A stretch of 37,893 nucleotides of DNA from Paenibacillus lutrae (GTDB lineage Bacteria; Bacillota; Bacilli; Paenibacillales; NBRC-103111). The notes beneath the pieces are model-generated. The model worked only from the letters and a program-made list of their open reading frames with translations. It searched no databases and was not told the origin of the DNA. Shown one piece after another: positions 1 to 8,616 of this stretch. The translations under genes were made by a program, and so were the position numbers. Position 1 is the stretch's first letter, and each line of letters begins with the position of its first letter. The stretch lies in the NCBI RefSeq assembly GCF_009757775.1, contig NZ_RHLK01000025.1, positions 336-38,228 on the forward strand, in the 5' to 3' direction.

Positions 1-65
1 ATGAGTGGTATGTCCGCAAGGAGATGCTGCGTTTTTCGAAGTCTCTAACACTTCGGAACATCCTG

Positions 66-182
66 TTTGGTGACGATGGCGGAAGGGAACCACGCGTACC
101 CATCCCGAACACGACCGTTAAGCCTTCCAGCGCCGATGGTACTTGGACCGCAGGGTCCTGGGAGAGTAGGACGTTGCCAAGC
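66..182 (+). rRNA. rrf: 5S ribosomal RNA
   Basis: This is the 5S rRNA of the large ribosomal subunit, about 117 nt. The internal blocks CCCATCCCGAACACG and GGGAGAGTAGGACG are characteristic of Bacillota 5S. The 5' end (TTGGTGACG) pairs with the 3' end (CGTTGCCAA) through two G-U wobbles, forming helix I and fixing the ends to within a base or two. Bases 1-65 are the 23S-5S spacer and contain a small hairpin (CGAAG/CTTCG). The 23S 3' end lies outside the window, so this is the tail of an rRNA operon. Confidence 0.95.
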
Positions 183-189
183 GAGATAG

Positions 190-228
190 AAAAGCCTTTT
201 CGAACGAAAGTTCGAGAAGGCTTTTTGC
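190..228 (+). terminator. rRNA operon terminator
   Basis: A strong hairpin directly follows the 5S gene. The arms AAAGCCTT-TTCGAAC and GTTCGA-GAAGGCTTT enclose a GAAA loop and are followed by a run of T. It ends the rRNA operon. Confidence 0.9.
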
Positions 229-285
229 TATAAGTGAGATTTTTAGGGAAAGATAGGGAATCCAAAGTTGTGGGGAGTCTTCTTC

Positions 286-314
286 TTGACATGAAAAATG
301 CGCTTATGTATGAT
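286..314 (+). promoter_or_regulatory. sigma-A promoter of guaB
   Basis: TTGACA at 286-291 and TATGAT at 309-314 are separated by exactly 17 bp. This is a near-consensus housekeeping promoter, with transcription expected to start around 321, about 40 nt before the guaB start codon. Confidence 0.85.
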
Positions 315-337
315 TGCAATAATATCTATAGACCTAA

Positions 338-1819
<1,482 letters not shown>

Positions 1820-1835
1820 GCTATGTTTGAAGTCC

Positions 1836-1878
1836 AAAGGAGAGCCCAGTACCCCGTACTGGAGTCTCCTTTTTTTTA
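1836..1878 (+). terminator. guaB terminator
   Basis: A long hairpin pairs AAAGGAGA...CCAGTAC with GTACTGG...TCTCCTTT, with a small internal irregularity, and is followed by a run of T. It separates guaB from dacA. Confidence 0.88.
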
Positions 1879-1935
1879 TAAGCTGATGATGTTACAATAA
1901 TACAGATCATGGACTAACAAATGGGAGTGTGGGAA

Positions 1936-3228
1936 TTGAAAACATTTGGTTTTTGGAAAAGAAAAGTGTCGTTGGCCCTCGTAATTGCAATGCTGCAAAT
2001 ATCTATCCTTAACATATTCGCTGTAACGGCCTTGGCGGCTGAAGGTGAACCTGATTTGCAAGTGAAATCAGCTATCCTTATGGAAGCAAGTACAGGTCAG
2101 ATCCTCTATGAAAATAATGCAGATGAAGCATTTCCTCCGGCAAGTATGGCTAAAATGATGACCGAGTATCTTGTCATGGAAGCAGTACAGGAAGGGAAAC
2201 TGAAATGGGAAGATAAAGTAACGGCTAGTAAATACGCGGCCGATGTTATCGGATCCGGACAATTGATCGCCGAAGGGGAGCAGTTAACGGTTAAAGACAT
2301 GTTCTATGCGATGTCCATCTACTCCTCCAATGATGCTTCTGTTGCCTTAGCCGAAAGAATAGGAGGCTCCGAAGAAGGGTTCTCCAAAATGATGAATGAG
2401 AAAGCAAAAGAGCTCGGCATGTCGGACAAGGCTCATTTTATCAATGCTACCGGCTTGTCGAGAGCAGATATCAAAGAAATGGCTCCTGCAAGTATTCCAG
2501 GCGAAACGATGATGTCCGCCAAGGATGCGGCTATACTGGCACGCAGTTTGATAAACGACCACAAAGAAGTACTTGAATATACAAAAATTCCATCCAAAAA
2601 GTTGAGAGAAACGGATAAGGCTCCGATGATTAACTATAACTGGATGCTTGAAGGAAACAGCAGCAATATTAACTTCAAAAAATTCGCTTACCAAGGGTTG
2701 GATGGTCTTAAGACAGGTCATACAGATGAAGCTAAATATTGTTTCACAGGCACTGCCGAGCGTAATGGAATGCGCCTGATTTCGGTTGTAATGGGCGCAG
2801 CGACAGATCCGGAACGTTTCAATCAGACAAGGAAGGTGCTCGACTACGGGTTTACTAATTTTGAATTCAAAACCATCGCTAAAGCGGGCACAGCCATTGA
2901 TGCACAGAAAACCGTTCCGATTACAAAAGGTGTTGAGCTGGAAGCTCCGGCGGTACTGAAAAACGATGTCGCTTTTGCTGTAAAAAAAGGAACGCAGGAT
3001 GTTAAGGTGGAAACTAAAGTAGAGGCTATTGCTGCGGACAAGCTCGTTGCTCCGGTTAAGAAAGATACGAAGCTAGGAACAGCAACGATCACTTACGGCA
3101 AGAATACGGAAACGGTAGATCTGGTCGCTGCAGAAGAAATGGAGAAGGCCAGCTGGTTCCGGATGCTTTTCAGAGGGATCAAGAATTTGTTCGTTGATCT
3201 GTTCAATGGGGTAAAAGGCCTGTTCTAA
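1936..3228 (+). CDS. dacA: D-alanyl-D-alanine carboxypeptidase (PBP5-type)
   Basis: This penicillin-binding protein trims the terminal D-Ala from peptidoglycan pentapeptides on the outer face of the membrane. Counting from TTG 1936 (430 aa), a signal peptide covers about residues 1-36. The serine-peptidase triad is SMAK (catalytic Ser70, Lys73), SSN (130-132) and KTG (259-261). A C-terminal PBP5 beta domain precedes an amphipathic membrane-anchoring helix (WFRMLFRGIKNLFVDLFNG). The start is a choice: TTG 1936 has GGGAG 8 nt upstream, whereas the in-frame ATG at 1921 has no ribosome binding site. A spore-cortex paralogue (DacB/DacF) is less likely because it follows guaB and has the vegetative architecture. 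Confidence 0.95.
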   Translation: MKTFGFWKRKVSLALVIAMLQISILNIFAVTALAAEGEPDLQVKSAILMEASTGQILYENNADEAFPPASMAKMMTEYLVMEAVQEGKLKWEDKVTASKYAADVIGSGQLIAEGEQLTVKDMFYAMSIYSSNDASVALAERIGGSEEGFSKMMNEKAKELGMSDKAHFINATGLSRADIKEMAPASIPGETMMSAKDAAILARSLINDHKEVLEYTKIPSKKLRETDKAPMINYNWMLEGNSSNINFKKFAYQGLDGLKTGHTDEAKYCFTGTAERNGMRLISVVMGAATDPERFNQTRKVLDYGFTNFEFKTIAKAGTAIDAQKTVPITKGVELEAPAVLKNDVAFAVKKGTQDVKVETKVEAIAADKLVAPVKKDTKLGTATITYGKNTETVDLVAAEEMEKASWFRMLFRGIKNLFVDLFNGVKGLF

Positions 3229-3252
3229 TGCGTTTTATGTATGGAAAAGTTA

Positions 3253-3281
3253 TTGTTTTAATGTACTCCATCATGTAAAAT
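3253..3281 (+). promoter_or_regulatory. probable sigma-A promoter of pdxST
   Basis: TTGTTT at 3253-3258 and TAAAAT at 3276-3281 are 17 bp apart in the AT-rich gap after dacA, about 60 nt before the pdxS start codon. Confidence 0.55.
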
Positions 3282-3342
3282 GTTAGCTTAGAAGTTAATG
3301 AACGATAATTCGGATAAAAGATACGAAATCGGGAGGATTATG

Positions 3343-4224
3343 ATGGAAACGGGAACTTCACGCGTTAAAAGAGGTATGGCCGAAATGCAAAAAGGCGGCG
3401 TCATTATGGACGTCATGAATGCGGAACAAGCTAAGATCGCAGAAGCAGCAGGCGCTTGCGCTGTTATGGCACTTGAAAGAGTACCGTCCGACATCCGTGC
3501 AGCAGGCGGAGTAGCTCGTATGGCAGATCCGACAATCCTTGAAGAAGTTATGAAAGTGGTCTCCATCCCTGTTATGGCTAAAGCTCGTATCGGCCATATC
3601 GTAGAAGCTCGTGTACTGGAAGCGCTGGGAGCTGACTATATTGACGAGAGTGAAGTTCTGACTCCGGCCGATGAAGTATTCCATATCAATAAGAATGAAT
3701 TTACCGTGCCGTTCGTATGCGGTGCGAAAGATATCGGTGAAGCGCTTCGCCGAATTAACGAAGGAGCTTCCATGCTCCGCACCAAAGGCGAGCCAGGAAC
3801 GGGCAACATTGTAGAAGCCGTCCGTCACATGCGTGTGATTCAATCCCAAATCCGTAAGCTGCAAAGCTTGTCCAAGGATGAGCTGTACGCGGAAGCTAAG
3901 AATCTGGGCGCTCCTTACGATTTGGTGCTCTACATTCATGAGAACGGCAAACTGCCGGTTGTTAACTTTGCCGCGGGCGGTGTAGCAACTCCTTCCGATG
4001 CAGCCCTGATGATGGAACTTGGAGCAGACGGAGTATTCGTAGGCTCGGGTATTTTCAAATCGGACAGCCCCGAGAAATTTGCACGTGCCATTGTTGAAGC
4101 GACTACGCATTACAAAGACTATAAATTGATCGCGGAAGTTTCCAAGAACCTCGGAGCTCCGATGAAAGGCATTGAGATTTCCAAACTTCATGCTTCCGAG
4201 CGTATGCAGGATCGCGGCTGGTAA
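3343..4224 (+). CDS. pdxS: pyridoxal 5'-phosphate synthase, synthase subunit
   Basis: PdxS makes PLP from ribose 5-phosphate, glyceraldehyde 3-phosphate and ammonia, which PdxT channels to it inside a 12+12 complex. The 293-aa (beta/alpha)8 barrel is highly conserved. It shows the N-terminus [18 protein letters not shown], the Schiff-base lysine in [10 protein letters not shown] (Lys80), the second lysine in [12 protein letters not shown] (Lys148) and Asp23. Start ATG 3343 lies 6 nt after GGGAGG (3331-3336). The adjacent ATG at 3340 is too close to that site, and an in-frame ATG at 3298 would add an unconserved leader. pdxT follows 37 bp downstream. Confidence 0.97.
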   Translation: METGTSRVKRGMAEMQKGGVIMDVMNAEQAKIAEAAGACAVMALERVPSDIRAAGGVARMADPTILEEVMKVVSIPVMAKARIGHIVEARVLEALGADYIDESEVLTPADEVFHINKNEFTVPFVCGAKDIGEALRRINEGASMLRTKGEPGTGNIVEAVRHMRVIQSQIRKLQSLSKDELYAEAKNLGAPYDLVLYIHENGKLPVVNFAAGGVATPSDAALMMELGADGVFVGSGIFKSDSPEKFARAIVEATTHYKDYKLIAEVSKNLGAPMKGIEISKLHASERMQDRGW

Positions 4225-4261
4225 TTAGCAGCCGTCTGATGGCAGGAAGAGGGGAACGACC

Positions 4262-4834
4262 ATGAAAGTTGGGGTATTGGCTCTTCAGGGGGCCGTGGCA
4301 GAGCATATACGCCTTATAGAAGCCGCTGGCGGCGAAGGTGTCGTTGTGAAACGGACCGAGCAGCTGGATGAGCTGGACGGCCTCATTATCCCTGGCGGTG
4401 AAAGCACTACGATTGGCAAGCTCATGAGAACTTATGGTTTTATTGAGGCCATTCAGAATTTTTCCCGCGAGGGGAAGGCTGTTTTTGGAACTTGCGCAGG
4501 CATGATCCTGGTGGCTGACCACATCGCTGGACAAGCAGAGGCTCATCTCGGCTTGATGAACATGACGGTTCAGAGAAACGCTTTTGGGCGTCAGCGTGAA
4601 AGCTTTGAGACGGATCTGGATGTAAAGGGGATTCAAGAGCCTATACGTGCTGTGTTCATCCGCGCTCCGCTGATCGATGAAGTTGGAGACCGTGTGGACG
4701 TGCTGAGCACCTATAACGGCCAGATTGTAGCGGCCCGTCAAGGTCAGGTATTGGCGGCGTCCTTCCATCCGGAGCTGACAGATGACTCGCGTATGCACGC
4801 TTATTTCCTGGATATGATACGACAAAACCGCTAG
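4262..4834 (+). CDS. pdxT: pyridoxal 5'-phosphate synthase, glutaminase subunit
   Basis: PdxT is a class I glutamine amidotransferase that releases ammonia from glutamine for PdxS. The 190-aa length is standard. The triad is Cys78 in FGTCAGMIL and His169/Glu171 in SFHPELTDD. The oxyanion segment IPGGEST at about 43-49 is also present. AGAGGGG about 8 nt upstream supports ATG 4262. It is the second gene of the pdxST operon. Confidence 0.97.
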   Translation: MKVGVLALQGAVAEHIRLIEAAGGEGVVVKRTEQLDELDGLIIPGGESTTIGKLMRTYGFIEAIQNFSREGKAVFGTCAGMILVADHIAGQAEAHLGLMNMTVQRNAFGRQRESFETDLDVKGIQEPIRAVFIRAPLIDEVGDRVDVLSTYNGQIVAARQGQVLAASFHPELTDDSRMHAYFLDMIRQNR

Positions 4835-4847
4835 AATGAAAGCAATA

Positions 4848-4892
4848 AGCAGAAGCACCTCTTTTGCTCCATATGAGAGAAGGGTGCTTTTG
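4848..4892 (+). terminator. probable pdxST terminator
   Basis: An imperfect hairpin has outer arms AGCACC and GGTGCT, a partly paired CTTT/AGAG middle and a trailing TTTTG. Its inner part is weak. Confidence 0.5.
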
Positions 4893-4927
4893 TTCGATTT
4901 TTAACACTATAAAGAGGAGGAGTCTCC

Positions 4928-6208
4928 TTGTTTGATTTGAAGTTAATTAGAACTGATATAGCAGCCGTTGAGACAGCCATGGCGAACCGTGGCAAACAGA
5001 CTGATGAAGTTGCCCGCATTGCTGATCTGGATGTGCAGCGCAGAGAGCTGCTGCAAGAAGTGGAGCAGCTTAAAAACCGCCGTAATACCGTATCCCAAGA
5101 AGTGGCGATGCGTAAAAAGGCAAAAGAAGATGCAGATGACCTTATCGCTGAAATGAAAGGCGTAGGCGATCGGATTAAAGAGCTGGACGAGGAAGTCCGT
5201 ACAGTAGAAACCGAGCTTAACCAATTGCTGCTTTCGATTCCGAATATGCCGCATGAAAGCGTGCCGATCGGAGCGTCTGAGGATGACAATGTGGAGATTC
5301 GCCGGAATGGGGATGTGAAGACATTCGATTTCGAGACGAAGGCTCATTGGGATATTGCGACGGATCTAGGCATTCTTGATTTTGAAGCCGCGGGCAAGGT
5401 GACCGGCTCCCGATTTGTTTTCTATAAAGGTTTGGGGGCACGCTTGGAACGTGCATTGATGAACTTCATGATGGATCTGCACAGCACGGAGCATGGTTAT
5501 GAGGAGATGCTGCCGCCGTATATCGTCAACCGCGACAGTCTGACAGGAACCGGACAACTTCCGAAGTTCGAAGAGGATGTGTTCCATATCGAGAATTCGG
5601 AATACTTCCTTATTCCGACGGCCGAGGTGCCGGTGACCAACTATCACCGGGATGACATTCTTGCCGCGGAGCAGGTTCCGAGCAATTTCGTCGCATTCAG
5701 CGCATGCTTCCGCTCTGAAGCAGGTGCAGCCGGCCGGGATACCCGCGGCCTGATCCGCCAGCACCAGTTCAACAAGGTCGAACTGGTGAAGCTCGTGAAG
5801 CCCGAGGATTCCTACGAGGAGCTTGAGAAGCTCACTCAGCATGCAGAGCGCGTACTTCAGCTGCTAAAGCTGCCATATCGCGTGCTGGTGCTCTGTACGG
5901 GGGACGTAGGATTTACGTCCGCCAAGACGTACGACCTCGAAGTATGGCTGCCAAGCTCGGAATCGTACCGCGAGATTTCCTCGTGCAGTAATTTCGAGGA
6001 CTTCCAGGCGCGCCGCGCGAATATCCGTTTCCGCCGCGATGCGAAGTCGAAGCCGGAATTCGTTCATACGCTGAACGGATCGGGGCTTGCCATCGGCCGG
6101 ACGGTTGCCGCAATACTTGAGAATTATCAGCAGGAAGACGGCTCCGTCCTTATTCCGGATGTGCTGGTTCCTTACATGAATGGCGTAAGCGCGATTCGCA
6201 AAAAATAA
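4928..6208 (+). CDS. serS: seryl-tRNA synthetase
   Basis: SerS charges tRNA-Ser with serine; it is a class II synthetase that acts as a cytoplasmic dimer. The 426-aa protein begins with the long antiparallel coiled-coil arm (about residues 27-100). The catalytic domain contains TAEVP (231-235), motif 2 ([15 protein letters not shown], about 261-275) and motif 3 near the C-terminus ([18 protein letters not shown]). The start is TTG 4928, 5-7 nt after AGGAGGAG (4915-4922). No T-box leader is visible in the 93-bp upstream gap. A tRNA-Ser gene lies just downstream. Confidence 0.97.
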   Translation: MFDLKLIRTDIAAVETAMANRGKQTDEVARIADLDVQRRELLQEVEQLKNRRNTVSQEVAMRKKAKEDADDLIAEMKGVGDRIKELDEEVRTVETELNQLLLSIPNMPHESVPIGASEDDNVEIRRNGDVKTFDFETKAHWDIATDLGILDFEAAGKVTGSRFVFYKGLGARLERALMNFMMDLHSTEHGYEEMLPPYIVNRDSLTGTGQLPKFEEDVFHIENSEYFLIPTAEVPVTNYHRDDILAAEQVPSNFVAFSACFRSEAGAAGRDTRGLIRQHQFNKVELVKLVKPEDSYEELEKLTQHAERVLQLLKLPYRVLVLCTGDVGFTSAKTYDLEVWLPSSESYREISSCSNFEDFQARRANIRFRRDAKSKPEFVHTLNGSGLAIGRTVAAILENYQQEDGSVLIPDVLVPYMNGVSAIRKK

Positions 6209-6291
6209 CACTTGATTAACCCTAAGGAAGTATGTTAATATCTTTCTGTTACAGTTATCGTCTTCTAAGTATTTGGAAGCCGGTAGCTCAT

Positions 6292-6378
6292 GGAGAGGTG
6301 GTCGAGTGGTTTAAGGCAGCGGTCTTGAAAACCGCCGTGTCTGTGAGGGCACCGTGGGTTCGAATCCCACCCTCTCCG
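6292..6378 (+). tRNA. tRNA-Ser (anticodon UGA)
   Basis: This is an 87-nt class II tRNA. The acceptor stem pairs GGAGAGG (6292-6298) with CCTCTCC (6371-6377), and G6378 is the discriminator base. The anticodon stem GCGGT/ACCGC encloses CTTGAAA with TGA at 6326-6328. A long variable arm is present, as expected for serine tRNA, and the T arm is GTGGG-TTCGAAT-CCCAC. CCA is not encoded. Confidence 0.97.
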
Positions 6379-6391
6379 TACTCCAAAGATT

Positions 6392-6426
6392 AAGACTGCA
6401 GGGATTATCCCTGCAGTCTTTTTTGT
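6392..6426 (+). terminator. tRNA-Ser terminator
   Basis: A perfect 13-bp hairpin has arms AAGACTGCAGGGA and TCCCTGCAGTCTT separated by a very small loop, and is followed by TTTT. It closes the tRNA unit. Confidence 0.93.
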
Positions 6427-6597
6427 TATTTTAGAGATACGACGCGGACCAAGTACCGGGAACTCATACGGCGCCCATCATTTTAACCCTATGTGTCAGA
6501 GAAAAATCAGCGGGCTTTAATGCCAGCTTTTGATGAAAAGGAAACGGAATAAGGGCACCCTACAATGACACATGTTAAAGGTATGGAGGTGTTGAAT

Positions 6598-6945
6598 ATG
6601 ATCAATATGGAGAAACCAGCCATTGAGCGAGAAGAATTGGCTAAAGCATGGATGGAGCAGCTTCCGCGGACGCTCCCTGAATCGGATCACGCGCGAGTTT
6701 GGCCCGATGAGGCCGATCCTCAAGCGATTCGAATCCATATCACCAATGCAGGGAGATCCAGCTATACGTTTGATTTTAAATGCACCTATGTCGATTCACG
6801 TGAGGTACGGGTGGAACTGGTCGATGTGGAGAGGGATGATGTGCACGTCGATGAAACGACGGATATCATTCAAAACCTCGTTGGGGATTATATCCGGCAT
6901 ATTCACGAATGTGCCCAAACGCTTCAGGATTTGACTCACGTTTAA
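6598..6945 (+). CDS. unrecognised 115-aa protein
   Basis: I do not recognise this family. The product is soluble and acidic, with no signal peptide, membrane segment or cysteine cluster apart from isolated cysteines. The start ATG 6598 is preceded by GGAGGTG (6585-6591) with 6-nt spacing; an in-frame ATG at 6565 has no such site. The middle (about residues 45-80) reads as alternating beta strands rich in Val, Arg and Asp, and the C-terminus as an amphipathic helix. It is followed by two short genes, one a spore protein gene, so a sporulation link is possible but unproven. Confidence 0.7.
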   Translation: MINMEKPAIEREELAKAWMEQLPRTLPESDHARVWPDEADPQAIRIHITNAGRSSYTFDFKCTYVDSREVRVELVDVERDDVHVDETTDIIQNLVGDYIRHIHECAQTLQDLTHV

Positions 6946-6975
6946 TTGTTCCCTAGGGGAAATGGAGGAAATGCC

Positions 6976-7122
6976 ATGACAAGACAGAAGAGCAGGGATA
7001 AGAATCTCCAGAATGTGGCAAAGGATTTCGATAAGACGATCGTAAACAGTCATCAAGCTCAGCAGGTACAGCAGCAAACGAATGATCGTCGCCATCAAGA
7101 CGCCTTAAATCACGAAGAGTAG
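6976..7122 (+). CDS. unrecognised 48-aa hydrophilic small protein
   Basis: This small gene starts at ATG 6976 with GGAGGA (6964-6969) at good spacing and ends at TAG 7120-7122. The 48-residue product is very hydrophilic, rich in Gln, Asp, Asn, Lys and Arg, with a central glutamine-rich stretch (QAQQVQQQ) and no Cys or Trp. Such composition is common among small spore and forespore proteins, and sspP follows 35 bp later in the same orientation. It does not match the SspO sequence that precedes SspP in Bacillus. Function is unknown. Confidence 0.65.
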   Translation: MTRQKSRDKNLQNVAKDFDKTIVNSHQAQQVQQQTNDRRHQDALNHEE

Positions 7123-7157
7123 GTCAGATAAATCCAGATAGATTGAGGTGATTCATC

Positions 7158-7307
7158 ATGTCCAAGCCCAAAACGCAGCCTGTTGGTGAGAGTATGGTGC
7201 AAGAACAGCGCGAAGAATATGAAGGACCGGTAAACGCGCCTTTATCCGGTTCCAAAAAGGTGAAGAAAAGAAATCACAGTCGTCAAAATCATGGTGAAGG
7301 CAGCTAA
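7158..7307 (+). CDS. sspP: small acid-soluble spore protein P
   Basis: SspP is a minor small acid-soluble protein made in the forespore. The 49-aa product carries the family core PLSGSKKVKKRNHSRQNH near its C-terminus, nearly identical to the Bacillus subtilis SspP core (as I recall it, PLSGSKKVKNRNHTRQKH). TTGAGGTG (7144-7151) precedes ATG 7158 with 6-nt spacing. In B. subtilis it is co-transcribed with sspO; here the upstream partner is an unrelated 48-aa gene. It is the clearest sign that the organism forms endospores. Confidence 0.85.
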   Translation: MSKPKTQPVGESMVQEQREEYEGPVNAPLSGSKKVKKRNHSRQNHGEGS

Positions 7308-7349
7308 GCGTACAATTTTTATATAAATTAATAAAGTTTTCGTGAATCA

Positions 7350-7379
7350 TGAATACTTCGTTATGAAATGGTCATACTA
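7350..7379 (+). promoter_or_regulatory. sigma-G (forespore) promoter
   Basis: TGAATA at 7350-7355 and CATACTA at 7373-7379 are separated by 17 bp. Both hexamer regions match the published forespore sigma-G consensus (GHATR, then CATNHTA after 17-18 bp) with no mismatch. Transcription should start around 7385-7387, exactly where the closing stem of the downstream RNA begins. Confidence 0.75.
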
Positions 7380-7383
7380 GTAA

Positions 7384-7573
7384 GGTCGGTGAGCACAGAG
7401 AGGTGTGGTTCCGTTGGAAAATTCCGCTGAACAGCTTTTAGAAGGTCATTCGAGCTTGTGAAAATCCAAACTGGAGGAGATGTGCCAAAGACACTTATGT
7501 GTTCCAGAAGCCGTTTCACTGTGAAGGTTTGCGAACCAACAAGAAATTGAAGATCATCCACGTAATCACCGAC
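7384..7573 (+). ncRNA. candidate forespore structured RNA with two tiny internal ORFs
   Basis: This is a compact 190-nt unit between the sigma-G promoter and a strong terminator. Its ends pair perfectly over 8 bp (GTCGGTGA 7385-7392 with TCACCGAC 7566-7573). Inside, TGGTTC/GAACCA (7406-7411 / 7533-7538), GTGAAA/TTTCAC (7458-7463 / 7514-7519) and CTGGAG/TTCCAG (7471-7476 / 7502-7507) can nest. It may also be a micro-mRNA. AGAGGTG (7399-7405) precedes TTG 7414, encoding MENSAEQLLEGHSSL (stop 7459-7461). A second frame of 30 codons starts at GTG 7458, overlapping as GTGA, and ends at 7550. It could be the sporulation RNA CsfG or something new; I cannot tell from sequence alone. The rest of the 7308-7698 gap is AT-rich. 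Confidence 0.55.
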
Positions 7574-7575
7574 AA

Positions 7576-7601
7576 AAAGAACCCTTCAGGGTTCTTTTTT
7601 T
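7576..7601 (+). terminator. terminator of the candidate forespore RNA
   Basis: A hairpin with arms AAAGAACCC and GGGTTCTTT around TTCA is followed by a T run. It begins 2 nt after the closing stem of the preceding RNA. Confidence 0.93.
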
Positions 7602-7698
7602 ATGCCTTATACAAGACAGGCCAGTTCTAAATATAAGACCGAAGATTCGAAAGGGGCTCATTTGAGGTACTTTAACGTATAGACAGGAGGGATTCACA

Positions 7699-8280
7699 AT
7701 GGGTTTTACTTTATCGATTGGAGATACCGCGCCGGATTTTAACTTGCCTGGAACGGATGGAGATACTTACAGCCTGGACAGCTTCCGTCATGCCAAAGTG
7801 CTGGTGATTTTTTTTGCAAGCAATGTATGCCCGTATGTCCGGGGCTCGGAAGATATTACTCGCAGAACCGCAGAACAATTTACAGAGCAGGGTGCCGCAT
7901 TCGTCGCGATTAATAGTAACAGTGCTTCTACGAATCCGGATGATTCGTTTGATAAGATGGTGGAGCGGATGGAAGAGAAGAAGTTCCCATGGGCCTATCT
8001 TCACGATGCGGACCAGCAAACCGCCCTTGCCTATGGAGCATTACGGACTCCCCATTTCTTCGTGTTCGATGAACAGCGCAGGCTCGTCTATACGGGCCGG
8101 GGAGTAGATAATCCTAAGGAGATATCGGAAATAAAGGAAAACAACCTGCAGGAGGCACTGGGGGCCGTTATAAACGGCAAGCCAGTCTCTACACCGCTTA
8201 CTAATCCTATCGGATGCAATGTGAAGTGGGAAGGTAAGGATAAGGATTGGATGCCGGCAGAAGCTTGTGACCTCGTGTAG
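7699..8280 (+). CDS. peroxiredoxin-like (AhpC/TSA superfamily) protein
   Basis: This 193-aa cytoplasmic thioredoxin-fold protein starts [19 protein letters not shown], typical of redoxin/AhpC-TSA domains, and continues with the hydrophobic strand [14 protein letters not shown]. The active-site cysteine is Cys44 in a CPYV context rather than a CxxC, so it resembles the PRX-like group rather than a thiol-disulfide oxidoreductase of the ResA type. Two further cysteines (173 and 190) near the C-terminus could serve as resolving residues. The cis-proline segment is [17 protein letters not shown] precedes ATG 7699. Peroxide or disulfide reduction is inferred from the fold only. Confidence 0.8.
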   Translation: MGFTLSIGDTAPDFNLPGTDGDTYSLDSFRHAKVLVIFFASNVCPYVRGSEDITRRTAEQFTEQGAAFVAINSNSASTNPDDSFDKMVERMEEKKFPWAYLHDADQQTALAYGALRTPHFFVFDEQRRLVYTGRGVDNPKEISEIKENNLQEALGAVINGKPVSTPLTNPIGCNVKWEGKDKDWMPAEACDLV

Positions 8281-8524
8281 AGAAGGTTATGATCAGGTTC
8301 TGCTGTCATAGTTCTTCAGATAAGACTTGGCCAACATTGAAAGACCATGCTGCAAGCTGTCTACGGTATTATGCCGGCGCCAGCTTGTTTAGCTTTGCCA
8401 GCTTTCTTTATGCAGAAAACAATAATACGAATGTATCCGTACAAAATGGAACTTTTGATACTCTTGGCAAAAAGCCGGGGCCCTTCAGAGGCAAAATGAC
8501 ACGAAGATACCAACAAGCGTCGGT

Positions 8525-8552
8525 TTGGGGTTTGTATTCTTTCCTGTACAAT
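8525..8552 (+). promoter_or_regulatory. possible promoter of the GH63-like glycosidase
   Basis: TTGGGG (8525-8530) and TACAAT (8547-8552) with a 16-bp spacer form a moderate sigma-A promoter. The cre site begins 5 bp downstream of the -10 element, at the expected transcription start. Confidence 0.45.
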
Positions 8553-8556
8553 TTTA

Positions 8557-8570
8557 TGTAAACGCTCTCT
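8557..8570 (+). promoter_or_regulatory. catabolite responsive element (CcpA site)
   Basis: TGTAAACGCTCTCT agrees at every defined position with the cre consensus TGNAANCGNWNNCW. Its place at the start of transcription suggests CcpA-mediated repression of the glycosidase gene when preferred sugars are present. Confidence 0.7.
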
Positions 8571-8616
8571 TTACGAGCAGGAACAATGAATTCAAGGTGC
8601 AAAGGGGGCAGCAATT

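Larger units (their letters stand above)
8281..8616 (+). other. intergenic region with promoter and cre site
   Basis: No convincing gene lies in these 336 bases. An open frame at 8289-8561 has no ribosome binding site and an atypical composition. The last 100 bp hold the control signals of the downstream glycosidase, annotated separately. I see no hairpin terminator behind the peroxiredoxin-like gene. Confidence 0.6.

Noticed and set aside
1870-1898. dacA promoter (TACAAT at 1893-1898)
   Set aside because: The -35 position falls in the T run of the guaB terminator and matches poorly.
1921-1938. ATG 1921 as dacA start
   Set aside because: No ribosome binding site precedes it; GGGAG at 1923-1927 fits TTG 1936. 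The alternative cannot be fully excluded.
3358-4191. 277-codon antisense ORF in pdxS
   Set aside because: Shadow frame of the highly conserved pdxS gene.
4835-4927. T-box leader of serS
   Set aside because: The gap is only 93 bp and lacks AGGGTGG and the specifier-loop hairpins; it contains just a weak terminator.
6546-6577. Second sigma-G promoter (GGAATA / CATGTTA) before the 115-aa gene
   Set aside because: The spacer is 19 bp and transcription would start at the Shine-Dalgarno sequence; not convincing.
7361-7561. 66-codon - strand ORF over the candidate forespore RNA
   Set aside because: No ribosome binding site, and it lies inside a region whose + strand is explained by promoter, stems and terminator.
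7384-7573. 6S RNA
   Set aside because: Length fits, but the promoter is sigma-G type and the long closing stem with a central bubble typical of 6S RNA is not visible; only an 8-bp closing stem is perfect.
8289-8561. 90-codon ORF upstream of the glycosidase
   Set aside because: No ribosome binding site, atypical composition, and it overlaps the promoter and cre site.
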